A stretch of DNA of 53,590 nt from a virus: positions 1-53,590 of the IMG/VR virus record IMGVR_UViG_3300046804_003838; one strand, 5' to 3'. The translations under genes and the position numbers were made by a program. Positions 16,269 through 24,272 of this stretch are shown in pieces. The stretch's first letter is position 1. Each line of letters opens with the position of its first letter. The notes below the pieces were generated by a model. That model was not told where the DNA came from, searched no databases, and saw nothing but the letters and a program-made list of their open reading frames with translations.

Positions 16269-16808
16269 TTATACCTGTAGTGTTAAGAAATTATCAATAC
16301 CCATTTGTTCAATAAGTTTTAAATAACTTTCATATAGCTCTATGCCATCTTCACTACCTTGTAGTAATGGAATCATAGTGTTTGCTGTCAATTCATCTCC
16401 AACAGATCTGGCTGCTGTTATTGTTGCTCTTTCTGTTGCTGCTGCTTCTCTAACAGATGTTAGATTATATTGAATCATAGCAACCATATCGTGTCTAGTC
16501 CATGTTGGTGGGCTAATAACAAGAGGTTGATAATCAATATCAAAAAATTCTAATCTTTTAATATTAATAATAGCATGTTGATGTTCTTCTTCTGCATCTT
16601 TTCTGATAATCTCAGATAGTTTTTTATAGCCCCAACGTTCTAGATGGATTGCTTGTGCTGACAGTGCTGTTGTTTGTTGCCAATGAATATTTAAAGATTT
16701 TTTTAGTAATTCAATAACATCAAGGCTAGAATAGCCTTCTACACTTTGAGCCTCTGCCTTCATTATTGTACCCTCTTGTTCTTTAATTAGTTGTTCTATT
16801 TTTTTCAT
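16269..16808 (-). CDS. Ferritin-like (bacterioferritin-type) four-helix protein
   Basis: Helical throughout with carboxylate positions of the ferritin-like superfamily: ALSAQAIHLERWGYKKLSEI, then KDAEEEHQHAIINIKRLEFF (E..EE..H), then ATERATITAARS and EDGIELYESYL. These match the di-iron E, ExxH pairs of bacterioferritin/DPS-like proteins. Start chosen at 16808 because GGTGA lies just upstream; 20 further codons read from 16868 run through the end of the preceding gene. Possible role in iron handling or oxidative protection of the host cell, or as a virion protein. Confidence 0.65.
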   Translation of the reverse strand: MKKIEQLIKEQEGTIMKAEAQSVEGYSSLDVIELLKKSLNIHWQQTTALSAQAIHLERWGYKKLSEIIRKDAEEEHQHAIINIKRLEFFDIDYQPLVISPPTWTRHDMVAMIQYNLTSVREAAATERATITAARSVGDELTANTMIPLLQGSEDGIELYESYLKLIEQMGIDNFLTLQV

Positions 16809-16812
16809 AATT

Positions 16813-17325
16813 TCACCATGCTTTGCAGGACCAGTAGCGAGCCTTCCATTTTGGACCAGGATTGTCACAATTATGTCTGGCTCTAAAACTTCTACGACGC
16901 TCAGGAATATTTTTCTTTATCTTCATATTGGGGTCGCCAAAATTTACTTTGACCACATTCCCTCTTTCATTTTTTACATAAACGCTAAACTTTTTTGGTC
17001 CATCTGGAGTACGAAATGGCTTATTAAGAGTTACTTTTCTGCCACCTTTTTCTGCGGCTATGACTTTTCCATCCTCATCATAAATTTCTGAAGCTTCTAC
17101 TTCCCAAACAAATTCATCCCATTCATCATCCCATGAACAATTATTAGCAAATAGTTCATCATGAACTTCTTCTATCAAAGAAGATTTATTTTTTTTGGTT
17201 TGTCCAAGACATATGGCAACTCTTTGTGCTGTGTCTGGATAGTCTTTCTTCATAATCTCGCTGCTCATGCAGCGGGAAACAAATTTTTTCTTGTCTTCAT
17301 TAGACTCTGGATTAGGAATTGGCAT
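16813..17325 (-). CDS. Phage protein with N-terminal RCM..AIC motif and C-terminal basic domain, 170 aa
   Basis: Opens MPIPNPESNEDKKKFVSRCM, a leader common to phage structural/assembly proteins, followed by PDTAQRVAIC. The C-terminal domain contains KVTLNKPFRTPDGPKK, FSVYV and KVNFGDPNM, then a CDNPGPKWKARYWSC ending. This block is also attached to phage capsid-assembly proteins (from memory). Likely virion-assembly component. Overlaps the longer possible ferritin frame. Confidence 0.55.
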   Translation of the reverse strand: MPIPNPESNEDKKKFVSRCMSSEIMKKDYPDTAQRVAICLGQTKKNKSSLIEEVHDELFANNCSWDDEWDEFVWEVEASEIYDEDGKVIAAEKGGRKVTLNKPFRTPDGPKKFSVYVKNERGNVVKVNFGDPNMKIKKNIPERRRSFRARHNCDNPGPKWKARYWSCKAW

Positions 17326-17343
17326 AGAATATCTCCTTTTATT

Positions 17344-18432
17344 TTATATACACTTTAAGAGCTGATCAACCGAATTCTTCCAAGAGAATAGTTGACCTGT
17401 TTTAATACCTTCAGGATTGGTTCTTTTTCTTTGTTTGTACATACTTCTCATGTATTCTACCGCTTGATCTATTTGATTATCTCCAAGTTTAGCCCAATTA
17501 CCATTTCCAAAGAACCATTTACCATCAAATGCTGGCTCTGTTTCTGTAATTTCTACCAAGGATGAGTTCTGACTATTACAAAATTCAGTATGGGCCGAAT
17601 AATTTGTTGTTATGATCGCTTTACCCATACTCATCATTTCTAATAATTCAAGATTCCATCCCTCTGCTCTAGATAAGAAAATTCCGCAATCTGCTTTTGC
17701 CATTTTTTCGGCAATATCTCTTTGAGTCTTAAGTCTTGGGATAATAGTAATTTTTTCTTTTAAAGAAGATGTAAGATAATAGTTATGCCAGTCTGTTAAT
17801 TCTTTTTCAGAAAAACAGGTCTTATCCGATGATGCTGCTATCCACAATTCAACATTATCTTCTTTGGTAAAGGCTTTAGTAAATACATCAAGTAAAATAT
17901 CATATGCTTTTCTTATTTCCCATTTACCCCCAACCATAAACACATATGGATCATCATCTGTTTTGGATTTACATAATTCAGAATTAAAAATTTCTGTATT
18001 CACTCCTAATGGAACAATATCTATCTGAGTATTTATCCCATTATCAATTAATATATTTTTTGCCCAGTTTGAGGCGACCACCAGATGATCTGAAACTTTT
18101 AAATGTATTAATTCTTTAGGATTAAATTTATCTAACTCAAAGAATGGAAAAGCAATATATTTTCCTGTTCCTATACGTTCTGCCAAGTCAAATTGATGCC
18201 AAATTCTTACACAAGTTCCTTTAGGATCAAAGTCTTTATGCATCATTTGAGACAGTATTTTATCTTCATCTTCACTATCCAACTTTTGCATATTAGTGAA
18301 TCTGTGAGTGGTTATTGGAAATACTGTTAGATCTATATCCGATCTAGAATATAGTTCTTTGGCAATATTCCAACCAACAACTCCGTAACCAGTATATCCT
18401 ATTGGACTATTAAGTAATATAGATTTATTCAT
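17344..18432 (-). CDS. Family 4-like glycosyltransferase (GT-B)
   Basis: Start taken at 18432 (MNKSILLNSPIGYTGYG), which gives the glycine-rich N-terminal loop of GT-B enzymes; the longer frame lacks sense before it. The C-terminal domain has the E-x7-E motif in SRAEGWNLELLEMMSMGKAII, and GGKWEIRKAYDILL matches the sugar-nucleotide domain start. Probably glycosylates phage DNA bases, virion or host surface. Overlaps the GMP reductase stop by 8 bases, and lies beside two more glycosyltransferases. Confidence 0.82.
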   Translation of the reverse strand: MNKSILLNSPIGYTGYGVVGWNIAKELYSRSDIDLTVFPITTHRFTNMQKLDSEDEDKILSQMMHKDFDPKGTCVRIWHQFDLAERIGTGKYIAFPFFELDKFNPKELIHLKVSDHLVVASNWAKNILIDNGINTQIDIVPLGVNTEIFNSELCKSKTDDDPYVFMVGGKWEIRKAYDILLDVFTKAFTKEDNVELWIAASSDKTCFSEKELTDWHNYYLTSSLKEKITIIPRLKTQRDIAEKMAKADCGIFLSRAEGWNLELLEMMSMGKAIITTNYSAHTEFCNSQNSSLVEITETEPAFDGKWFFGNGNWAKLGDNQIDQAVEYMRSMYKQRKRTNPEGIKTGQLFSWKNSVDQLLKCI

Positions 18433-19552
18433 ATAATTTATTATGTGTGTTATTAACTTGTATAAATGTTGTTTTTTTACCGAAATCTTTAATTTTATTT
18501 GCTCCAATATAAGTACATGCGCTTCTTATTCCACCATAAATATCTTGCAGTATTTCTTCTGCTGTGCCTTTATATGGAACAGTAACGCATTTACCTTCTG
18601 CTGTTCTGTATTTTGCGACTCCATTATGGTGTTTATTCATAGCGTTTGTGCTACTCATTCCATAATATTTAAGAGATATTTTACGCTTTATATTATTATT
18701 ATCAGGATTTAAAGGTTGCCAAAATCCAGGAGCTGATGATCCAGCCTCTACATAGTATTCATATTCCCATTCTCCTTCACATTCATCAGCACCGGCGAAC
18801 ATACTTCCTAGCATAACAAAATCAGTATTACCACCAAAAGCCTTGCAAATATCTCCGACTACTTTACATCCGCCGTCAGAACAGATGTGTCCACCAAGAC
18901 CATGAGCAGCATCAGCACATTCCATCACAGCACTTAGTTGAGGGTATCCGACGCCAGTTTTTAAACGAGTGGTACATACGCTGCCCGAACCTATACCCAC
19001 CTTGACTATATCAACCTGACCGTGCATAATAAGTTCTTCTGTCATTTCTGGAGTCACAACATTTCCAGCCATAATAATAGATTCTGGAAATAATTTTCTT
19101 ATATGAGCCGATGTTTTTACAAATTGTTCGGTATATCCATTTGCAATATCTAAACATATATTTGGGCCTGGACGATGCTTACCTTCTGTCAGATGGTTGT
19201 GTACATAAGACAATTTTTCTAGATCTTTTTGTCCAGTTCCAATGGAATAGAAAACTAGATCTTTATTGGGAATATTAGGATCACTATAAAAATCAATATA
19301 TTTATCTGGTGAATAATGCTTATGTAAACAGGTTATGGCGCTATGCTTGACTAGTGATTTAGCCATAGCAAAAGTTCCAACAGTATCCATATTAGCAACC
19401 ATTATCGGTGCGGCTAATAGTTTTCTGGGAGAATATTTGAACTTAAATTCTCGCTGAATACATACATCAGATCGACTATTTAGGGTTGATCTTTTTGGGC
19501 GAATCAACACATCATCGAAATCTAATTTAGTTTCATTAATTATTTTTTGCAT
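18425..19552 (-). CDS. guaC: GMP reductase / IMP dehydrogenase-family protein
   Basis: TIM-barrel IMPDH/GMPR enzyme without CBS domains. Start KLDFDDVLIRPKRS, the PIMVANMDTVGTF segment, the catalytic loop GIGSGSVCTTRLKTGVGYPQL with its Cys, and ICSDGGC..GDICKAFG are present. Sequence order matches GuaC (GMP to IMP with NADPH) better than IMPDH, which has CBS modules and about 490 residues; this is 375. A substrate-level call from sequence alone is less secure than the family. It could bias purine pools during replication. One-base and 8-base overlaps link it to glycosyltransferases. Confidence 0.82.
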   Translation of the reverse strand: MQKIINETKLDFDDVLIRPKRSTLNSRSDVCIQREFKFKYSPRKLLAAPIMVANMDTVGTFAMAKSLVKHSAITCLHKHYSPDKYIDFYSDPNIPNKDLVFYSIGTGQKDLEKLSYVHNHLTEGKHRPGPNICLDIANGYTEQFVKTSAHIRKLFPESIIMAGNVVTPEMTEELIMHGQVDIVKVGIGSGSVCTTRLKTGVGYPQLSAVMECADAAHGLGGHICSDGGCKVVGDICKAFGGNTDFVMLGSMFAGADECEGEWEYEYYVEAGSSAPGFWQPLNPDNNNIKRKISLKYYGMSSTNAMNKHHNGVAKYRTAEGKCVTVPYKGTAEEILQDIYGGIRSACTYIGANKIKDFGKKTTFIQVNNTHNKLYE

Positions 19553-20202
19553 TAATAGTACCTATTTTTCCATTCCATACTTGACGGATGCCACTGATGT
19601 ATTAAATTTTTGCATTGTTCTCTAACTTTAGAACATTGTAGACTATCGTGAAAATCTGAATCTTCTTTGCCCCACTGAGTATATTCTGGTATCTTATTGG
19701 ACTGTAACCAACATTCTTTTGTTATTGAAAAGTTTCCGTATCCAGGCTCAAGCCAGAATCCTTTTTGTTCTGTTGGGTCATTTTCGAAAGAATAACAGAT
19801 TGGAAAATAAGCGGATTTATTTAATATCGTGTGCTCTATTACATTTTCTATTAAAATAGAATCAAATGTCATATCTACATCTAAAAGTAAAATATTATCA
19901 AACGACGCATTAGATATGGCTAAATTAGCTCCTTTTCCTCTATTAAATTTTTCTTGCAAAGAAATATAATTCAATTGAAAAGATTCCCCTAACACATCAT
20001 AAATATACTGTTGCATATCCTGGATATCTGTTGAATCAAAATCACAGACAACTAATTCTAGACGGCAAATTTCTTTTTGATTAACTTCTGCTATTGATTG
20101 TAAAAATTTTTTAAATAAATATCTTGTTCCATGATCAGTTTCAACAACTGTCCTATTTTTGATAGTTGTACAAATTGATATTTGCTTATCTGTAGTTGTC
20201 AT
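19552..20202 (-). CDS. Glycosyltransferase family 2-like, 216 aa
   Basis: GT-A fold: SICTTIKNR opening, RLELVVCDFDSTD, and the DxD-type LLLDVDMTF near residue 103. The ending WGKEDSDFHDSL and HQWHP resembles chondroitin-synthase-like/galactosyltransferase C-terminal domains. Catalyses sugar transfer from a nucleotide sugar to an unknown acceptor. Joined by 1 base to guaC and 4 bases to the next gene. Confidence 0.75.
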   Translation of the reverse strand: MTTTDKQISICTTIKNRTVVETDHGTRYLFKKFLQSIAEVNQKEICRLELVVCDFDSTDIQDMQQYIYDVLGESFQLNYISLQEKFNRGKGANLAISNASFDNILLLDVDMTFDSILIENVIEHTILNKSAYFPICYSFENDPTEQKGFWLEPGYGNFSITKECWLQSNKIPEYTQWGKEDSDFHDSLQCSKVREQCKNLIHQWHPSSMEWKNRYY

Positions 20203-20903
20203 ATAAAGTTATTTGATGTATACGGAGTATGATGATGTTGTTTATGAAAATCAGGATCTTGTAACCATGTTCCGTCATTTGATCCTATGTTCTGAATTCT
20301 TGATATTACTGGTCTAATTTGATATAAATTATTAGGAATAAATACATTCTGATTAAGATGACTATCCCAAGACATAGAATTATTTTCCCGATTCATATAA
20401 GGTATCCAATTTTCTAATAATATTTGACTTTTATATCTCCAGAATCCACATCCCCAACAAGTAAATCCTATAGTTTTTATAGTCTCATTAATCATATCCG
20501 GCATTGGCTCTGTTGTCCTGTTGTAGCCGCCAATACAAATAATGTCTGAATGATTATAATATTTATTTATATTTTCTACAAAAAATTTAATGCAATCTTT
20601 TGCAGGAACTGTGTCATCCTCTAAGTGAATTATCGCATCATTATCATTCAAGCCCATAGTTATTGCTAATTTAGTATTTTTATTACATCCAACGCTTGGA
20701 TTATTGATGGATATAGTTGTGTCTGTCCAATCTATTTTTTGTATATAATTTTTTATAGAATCATCATAATAATCTACTGAAAATAATATTGGAAGATATA
20801 TATTAGAATATTTAAAACTTTCATGTAAAGCATCTAATGTTTGCTTTAAATAATCTAATCTTTTGAAAGCAGTGAAAGTGACGCATATTTTCAAATTATT
20901 CAT
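20199..20903 (-). CDS. Glycosyltransferase (GT-A, family 2-like), 234 aa
   Basis: KICVTFTAFKRLDYLKQTLDAL is the usual GT-A nucleotide-binding opening; IIHLEDDTVPAKDCIKFF carries the ED(D) metal-binding motif; WGCGFWRYKSQILLE is an acceptor-side motif. ATG 20903 is preferred to the TTG at 20909. Overlaps the SET-domain gene by 8 bases. Donor and acceptor unknown. Confidence 0.75.
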   Translation of the reverse strand: MNNLKICVTFTAFKRLDYLKQTLDALHESFKYSNIYLPILFSVDYYDDSIKNYIQKIDWTDTTISINNPSVGCNKNTKLAITMGLNDNDAIIHLEDDTVPAKDCIKFFVENINKYYNHSDIICIGGYNRTTEPMPDMINETIKTIGFTCWGCGFWRYKSQILLENWIPYMNRENNSMSWDSHLNQNVFIPNNLYQIRPVISRIQNIGSNDGTWLQDPDFHKQHHHTPYTSNNFI

Positions 20904-21378
20904 TGACAATATTTTCTTTCTCTACTACAACTTTTTCTCTGTTTTTAAAGTATTTATTACCGTATGTAACAAATATCTCCTGACCATCATTGATAGGTCT
21001 ATTCGCTATTATATCGACATATAAATCTTTGTGATGAAACTTCATATCTGCATTGTTATCATCTTGATGATTGTATATCATACCATGACCAAGCACCATG
21101 TAAAAAATAAAACCATGATTTTTACATTCAGAACAATCACATACTGGCTTAGTATAGCAATATCTCCAAATTGAAGAATCTGATTGATATTTAGACCTAT
21201 GATCTAAAGGAACCAGAGGACATCTTTCTATTAGTTCTCCTTCTTCTATGTTGGATGTTGCAAAAACTCCTCGTCCTCCTACAGAAGAATGACCAAATTT
21301 GATTTTATAATTATGAACGAAATCATAATCTTTGATCACGCTAGTATCACCGTATAATGTTATTATTTTTTCTGTCAT
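20896..21378 (-). CDS. SET-domain protein (putative lysine methyltransferase)
   Basis: Compact SET domain: GGRGVFATSNIEEGELIERC near residues 34-54, the GMIYNHQDDNNADMKF segment that carries the N-H pair binding SAM, and the final I..GQEIFVTYG with the catalytic Tyr. Three cysteines (CDCSEC) resemble a small zinc insert. At 160 residues it is a bare SET unit. SET proteins are mainly eukaryotic; bacterial and viral ones methylate ribosomal or chromatin-like proteins. Possible target here is a host or phage protein. Sits with glycosyltransferases in one operon. Confidence 0.82.
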   Translation of the reverse strand: MTEKIITLYGDTSVIKDYDFVHNYKIKFGHSSVGGRGVFATSNIEEGELIERCPLVPLDHRSKYQSDSSIWRYCYTKPVCDCSECKNHGFIFYMVLGHGMIYNHQDDNNADMKFHHKDLYVDIIANRPINDGQEIFVTYGNKYFKNREKVVVEKENIVNE

Positions 21379-21381
21379 GAT

Positions 21382-21921
21382 TTAAAAAAAATACCATCTA
21401 TTAAAAGTTTGAATTTGTTCTGAATTATTAACAGTAACTAAATAGTTTTTAACCTCTTCCCACGAAGAAAAAATCATTTGATGAGGTATTGTTCCAAAAA
21501 GCCAGTCTGGAGCATGATTCTTTCCTTGAACCATATGTATTATAATAGGTTTTTTCTGTCGATTTGCCCAGAAGATTTCTTCATAAGTTCCGCACGGATG
21601 AATATCTAAATCAAGATTTACTATTAAAAAATCACTGATATCAACTAATCTTAAATCTACAGCCCTTATGACTTTCATTAAAGATGATAATTCATCATAC
21701 TGTTGTGATAGTTTATATTGTTTTTTTAGTTGATGTGCTAACTCATCTTCTTGTCCTATAGAAGTTGGTTTTTTGATTGGGTTGAAAACAACAATCTGTA
21801 ACGATTCTAAAAAAGGAGTAATACTATCTCTCCATCCGTTACCTCTATCAGCAACACGATCCATCGCTCCTGCCAAATAAACACGCTGGCTTGAAAGTCT
21901 ACCGTTTAGAAAACAATCCAT
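21382..21921 (-). CDS. Nucleoside 2-deoxyribosyltransferase-like protein, 179 aa
   Basis: RVYLAGAMDRVADRGNGW is the signature start of the family; VFNPIKKP and VIRAVDLRLVDISDFLIVN, then GTYEEIFWANRQKKPII, match the DxxxxxD..V and GT..E blocks with the catalytic Glu. Such enzymes swap bases on deoxyribosides, or act as NAD/nucleotide hydrolases of TIR-like fold. Could remodel nucleobases or counter host defence; not resolved. Three bases separate it from the SET gene. Confidence 0.7.
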   Translation of the reverse strand: MDCFLNGRLSSQRVYLAGAMDRVADRGNGWRDSITPFLESLQIVVFNPIKKPTSIGQEDELAHQLKKQYKLSQQYDELSSLMKVIRAVDLRLVDISDFLIVNLDLDIHPCGTYEEIFWANRQKKPIIIHMVQGKNHAPDWLFGTIPHQMIFSSWEEVKNYLVTVNNSEQIQTFNRWYFF

Positions 21922-21984
21922 TTAAAATTCCTATAATAATCATTCCCATCAAGATATAATAAAATTTAATGTCTATATTCATGA

Positions 21985-22260
21985 TTACTCAAAATAAAAA
22001 ATAAATCCATTTTTGTTATTTGGATTAGTAATTTCAACACTTTTTAAGGATTCAATAGATGACAAATCATTTAGAATAGCGTCTATATTAGCAATCGTTG
22101 CCGACATATATTTTTTAAATACCGCAGACATTGTGTTAAAATCAGACATATGCTGTTTCACACTTTCTTCTTGACTTAAAGAAGATTGTGTTATAATCTT
22201 AACATTCATCGTAGATAGCGAAAAATTAGTAATAATTTCTTTTTTGTTTAAAGTTAACAT
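21985..22260 (-). CDS. Small hypothetical protein, 91 aa
   Basis: Helical middle (NTMSAVFKKYMSATIANIDAIL) and a short aromatic end. No motif. Sits two bases after the macro-domain gene stop region and 63 bases before the next gene. Function unknown. Confidence 0.5.
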   Translation of the reverse strand: MLTLNKKEIITNFSLSTMNVKIITQSSLSQEESVKQHMSDFNTMSAVFKKYMSATIANIDAILNDLSSIESLKSVEITNPNNKNGFIFYFE

Positions 22261-22262
22261 AA

Positions 22263-22799
22263 TTATTTTATATATATAAAGGTGTCAAAATTTTTCCATG
22301 TATCAATAATTAATTCTTGTATAAAGTTCCAATCTCCTCCTGCTAATCCGGATCCAAATTTTGGAGCATGAATCTCTACCTTTGTAGAGTCCAATAAATT
22401 TTTAAGATCAAGACAATAATTCTTAACATCTGTCATGCAGAATGATAGGGCCGCATAATTTAATGGTCTTGGATTTTTTGGTCCAATAGTACCATTTTGG
22501 GCTATCATATTTGCTATAACAAGTTTGTATCCATAATGACTATTTTTAGCCACTTCTACATATTGTACTTTTCCTAACTTTGGATTAGATAAAAGATGAA
22601 AATTTTCTTTTACAATAGGATAGTTAAAGGCAAGGTCTTTGGTAAATCCTCCACCAAAAACATTGACATTATTACAAACATGAGGTATTACAACGCTCGA
22701 CCCATTACGGTCAGCATTAATCCTATCAAGTGCTGCTCTAAAGATATCTGTTCTTAAAATAGGAAATCTTGTATCAAAACTTTTTTGTTTAATTTTCAC
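22263..22799 (-). CDS. Macro-domain protein (ADP-ribose binding)
   Basis: Macro-domain motifs in order: SSVVIPHVCNNVNVFGGGFTKDLAFNYP (the GGGF loop), LVIANMIAQNG, PLNYAALSFCM, and IHAPKFGSGLAGGDWNFI, whose GSG.AGG loop holds the ADP-ribose phosphates. Macro domains bind or hydrolyse ADP-ribose and its derivatives, and occur with ADP-ribosylation, NAD-depletion defence and RNA metabolism. It overlaps the Cys-rich gene by 4 bases. Enzyme activity versus binding only is undetermined. Confidence 0.8.
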   Translation of the reverse strand: MKIKQKSFDTRFPILRTDIFRAALDRINADRNGSSVVIPHVCNNVNVFGGGFTKDLAFNYPIVKENFHLLSNPKLGKVQYVEVAKNSHYGYKLVIANMIAQNGTIGPKNPRPLNYAALSFCMTDVKNYCLDLKNLLDSTKVEIHAPKFGSGLAGGDWNFIQELIIDTWKNFDTFIYIK

Positions 22800-23047
22800 G
22801 ATATCTTACTCCATTTTCCTTTTGGACACTCTTGATCTGCCCAGGCCAATTTGTTCATAAATATTTTCTTTGTTGAAAGGTTACATCCACATACCAAACA
22901 TTGACTATTCTTAGCATCAAATAGTTCACAATTCTTACAAATATTGAATCTATATTCTATTTGTTCTTTGGTGGATTTTGGAAATCCTGCCCAAATATGC
23001 CAGAATAAAGATTTAAAAAATGTTTTGATTTTGAGTATTAATTTCAT
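22796..23047 (-). CDS. Cysteine-rich small protein (zinc or Fe-S), 83 aa
   Basis: Four-cysteine block FNICKNCELFDAKNSQCLVCGC plus a final CPKGKW; the N-terminus is hydrophobic/basic with WHIWAGFPKS. This C..C...C..CGC...CP.GKW pattern recurs in small phage proteins. A metal site is likely; function unknown. Confidence 0.6.
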   Translation of the reverse strand: MKLILKIKTFFKSLFWHIWAGFPKSTKEQIEYRFNICKNCELFDAKNSQCLVCGCNLSTKKIFMNKLAWADQECPKGKWSKIS

Positions 23048-23261
23048 TGCTAATTTTTACTTTGATGAGATTATTATTTTTATCTAAAATGAATAAATCA
23101 GTAACCTCACACATAGTATCTCCATCAAACCATCTTGATAATCCATTTGATAAATCAATTGCTTTCCGTTGTCCATTTTGCTTAAAATCAGAAGTTAGAA
23201 CAAAAATACTATTTTGATATGCAAAAGAACTGCCCGTATCAATTTCTTCTATGTATTTCAT
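23013..23261 (-). CDS. Small hypothetical protein, 82 aa
   Basis: Beta-rich (SFAYQNSIFVLTSDF, CEVTDLFILD), without known motif. Overlaps both neighbours by 35 and 23 bases, so shared transcript. Starts at a codon inside the upstream gene. Confidence 0.5.
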   Translation of the reverse strand: MKYIEEIDTGSSFAYQNSIFVLTSDFKQNGQRKAIDLSNGLSRWFDGDTMCEVTDLFILDKNNNLIKVKISNEINTQNQNIF

Positions 23262-23436
23262 TCTCCCACTCTTCCCATAATTCCTCTTGTTCCATTTCTT
23301 CGATTTTTGATCTATATTCTTTTTTGATTTTTTTAATATCTTTATAAGATTGATCTAAATCTTTAGAAGTTTTTTTCTTATTAGACAATTTTTCTCGACG
23401 GTAATTTTTTCTATCTTCAAAATCGTTGTTGTACAT
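23239..23436 (-). CDS. Highly charged small helical protein, 65 aa
   Basis: Very Lys/Glu/Arg-rich with coiled-coil character (YKDIKKIKKEYRSKIEEMEQEE). No motif. Preceded by the promoter at 23469-23496, so it may be expressed separately from the protease gene upstream. Confidence 0.5.
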   Translation of the reverse strand: MYNNDFEDRKNYRREKLSNKKKTSKDLDQSYKDIKKIKKEYRSKIEEMEQEELWEEWENEIHRRN

Positions 23437-23440
23437 ATAT

Positions 23441-24247
23441 CTATTTACTTGGTAGAGTATTCAACACTATTGTAGCAGAAGGGAGTTCGTTGTCAAGCCC
23501 CGACGTTTCAATTGAAATAATTTTTTCTATCCATTCGGCATGATCGCTAACTCTTGTGTGTCCAGATTCATCGGTATAAGAAGAGTTTGTTTTTTTATCA
23601 GACGCCATAACACATGAATTAATACCAGCTAATTTTTGAGATATAAATAATCCACCACCACTATCTCCGCTGGCAATTAAAAATTCTAAAGATGTTCTAT
23701 TTGCATCGTCTGGCTTGCATATCAATAATCCTTTATCTATATAATCTACAATATTTGATCCGGCTCTTCTTTGAGTATCCATATGAATAGCACCACTATC
23801 AAATGTTCCATATATACCAAAACCAGATATTGAAACTGTTTTACCTATTTCATCTTTTTCTTTATATAAATCTGGATAAAAATCTTGTTTCATATCTTCT
23901 GACGTAAACCCTACTGCTATGTCATTTAATCCAAAAATTTTTTCATCAAAATCTTTAGGAATAATAACTTTTGTAAGATGTATCTTATTATTGTCTAGGA
24001 CCACATAACATTCTTGACTATTAGATATAACATGTGCTGCTGTCAATATAACTTTTGGTTTAATTATTACAGAAGATGCTTCATAATATTGATTATCTTT
24101 ATATTTTCCAGCTAATTTAGCAACACATCTAAATTTTCTTCCATACTCAATATGTTTTGAGTCTGAAGTATTAGGATGTCGTGTTCCTCCAAGGACTATA
24201 CTATTTAAGACAAAAAATATACATAAAAATATTATTGATTGTCTCAT
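23441..24247 (-). CDS. Secreted trypsin-like (chymotrypsin-fold) serine protease
   Basis: Signal peptide (RQSIIFLCIFFVLNSIVLG) followed by the S1 triad: His72 in LTAAHVI, Asp109 in NDIAVGF, Ser196 in SGDSGGGLF. Start set at ATG 24247, which has AAGGA eight bases upstream; the GTG at 24262 is a weaker alternative. At 268 residues it is a stand-alone protease. It probably acts outside the cytoplasm on envelope or host surface proteins. Phage-encoded exported trypsin-like proteases are rare. The promoter at 23469 lies inside its 3' end. Confidence 0.85.
   Translation of the reverse strand: MRQSIIFLCIFFVLNSIVLGGTRHPNTSDSKHIEYGRKFRCVAKLAGKYKDNQYYEASSVIIKPKVILTAAHVISNSQECYVVLDNNKIHLTKVIIPKDFDEKIFGLNDIAVGFTSEDMKQDFYPDLYKEKDEIGKTVSISGFGIYGTFDSGAIHMDTQRRAGSNIVDYIDKGLLICKPDDANRTSLEFLIASGDSGGGLFISQKLAGINSCVMASDKKTNSSYTDESGHTRVSDHAEWIEKIISIETSGLDNELPSATIVLNTLPSK
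23469..23496 (-). promoter_or_regulatory. Sigma-70-like promoter inside the end of the trypsin-like gene
   Basis: -35 TTGACA (23496-23491), 16-base spacer, -10 TACAAT (23474-23469). It lies within the last 60 bases of the trypsin-like coding region and would fire the three small genes, the macro-domain gene and possibly the deoxyribosyltransferase-like gene. The spacer lacks GCCGAT. Confidence 0.6.
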
Positions 24248-24272
24248 TGTATGATCCTTCACATAGAAAGAC

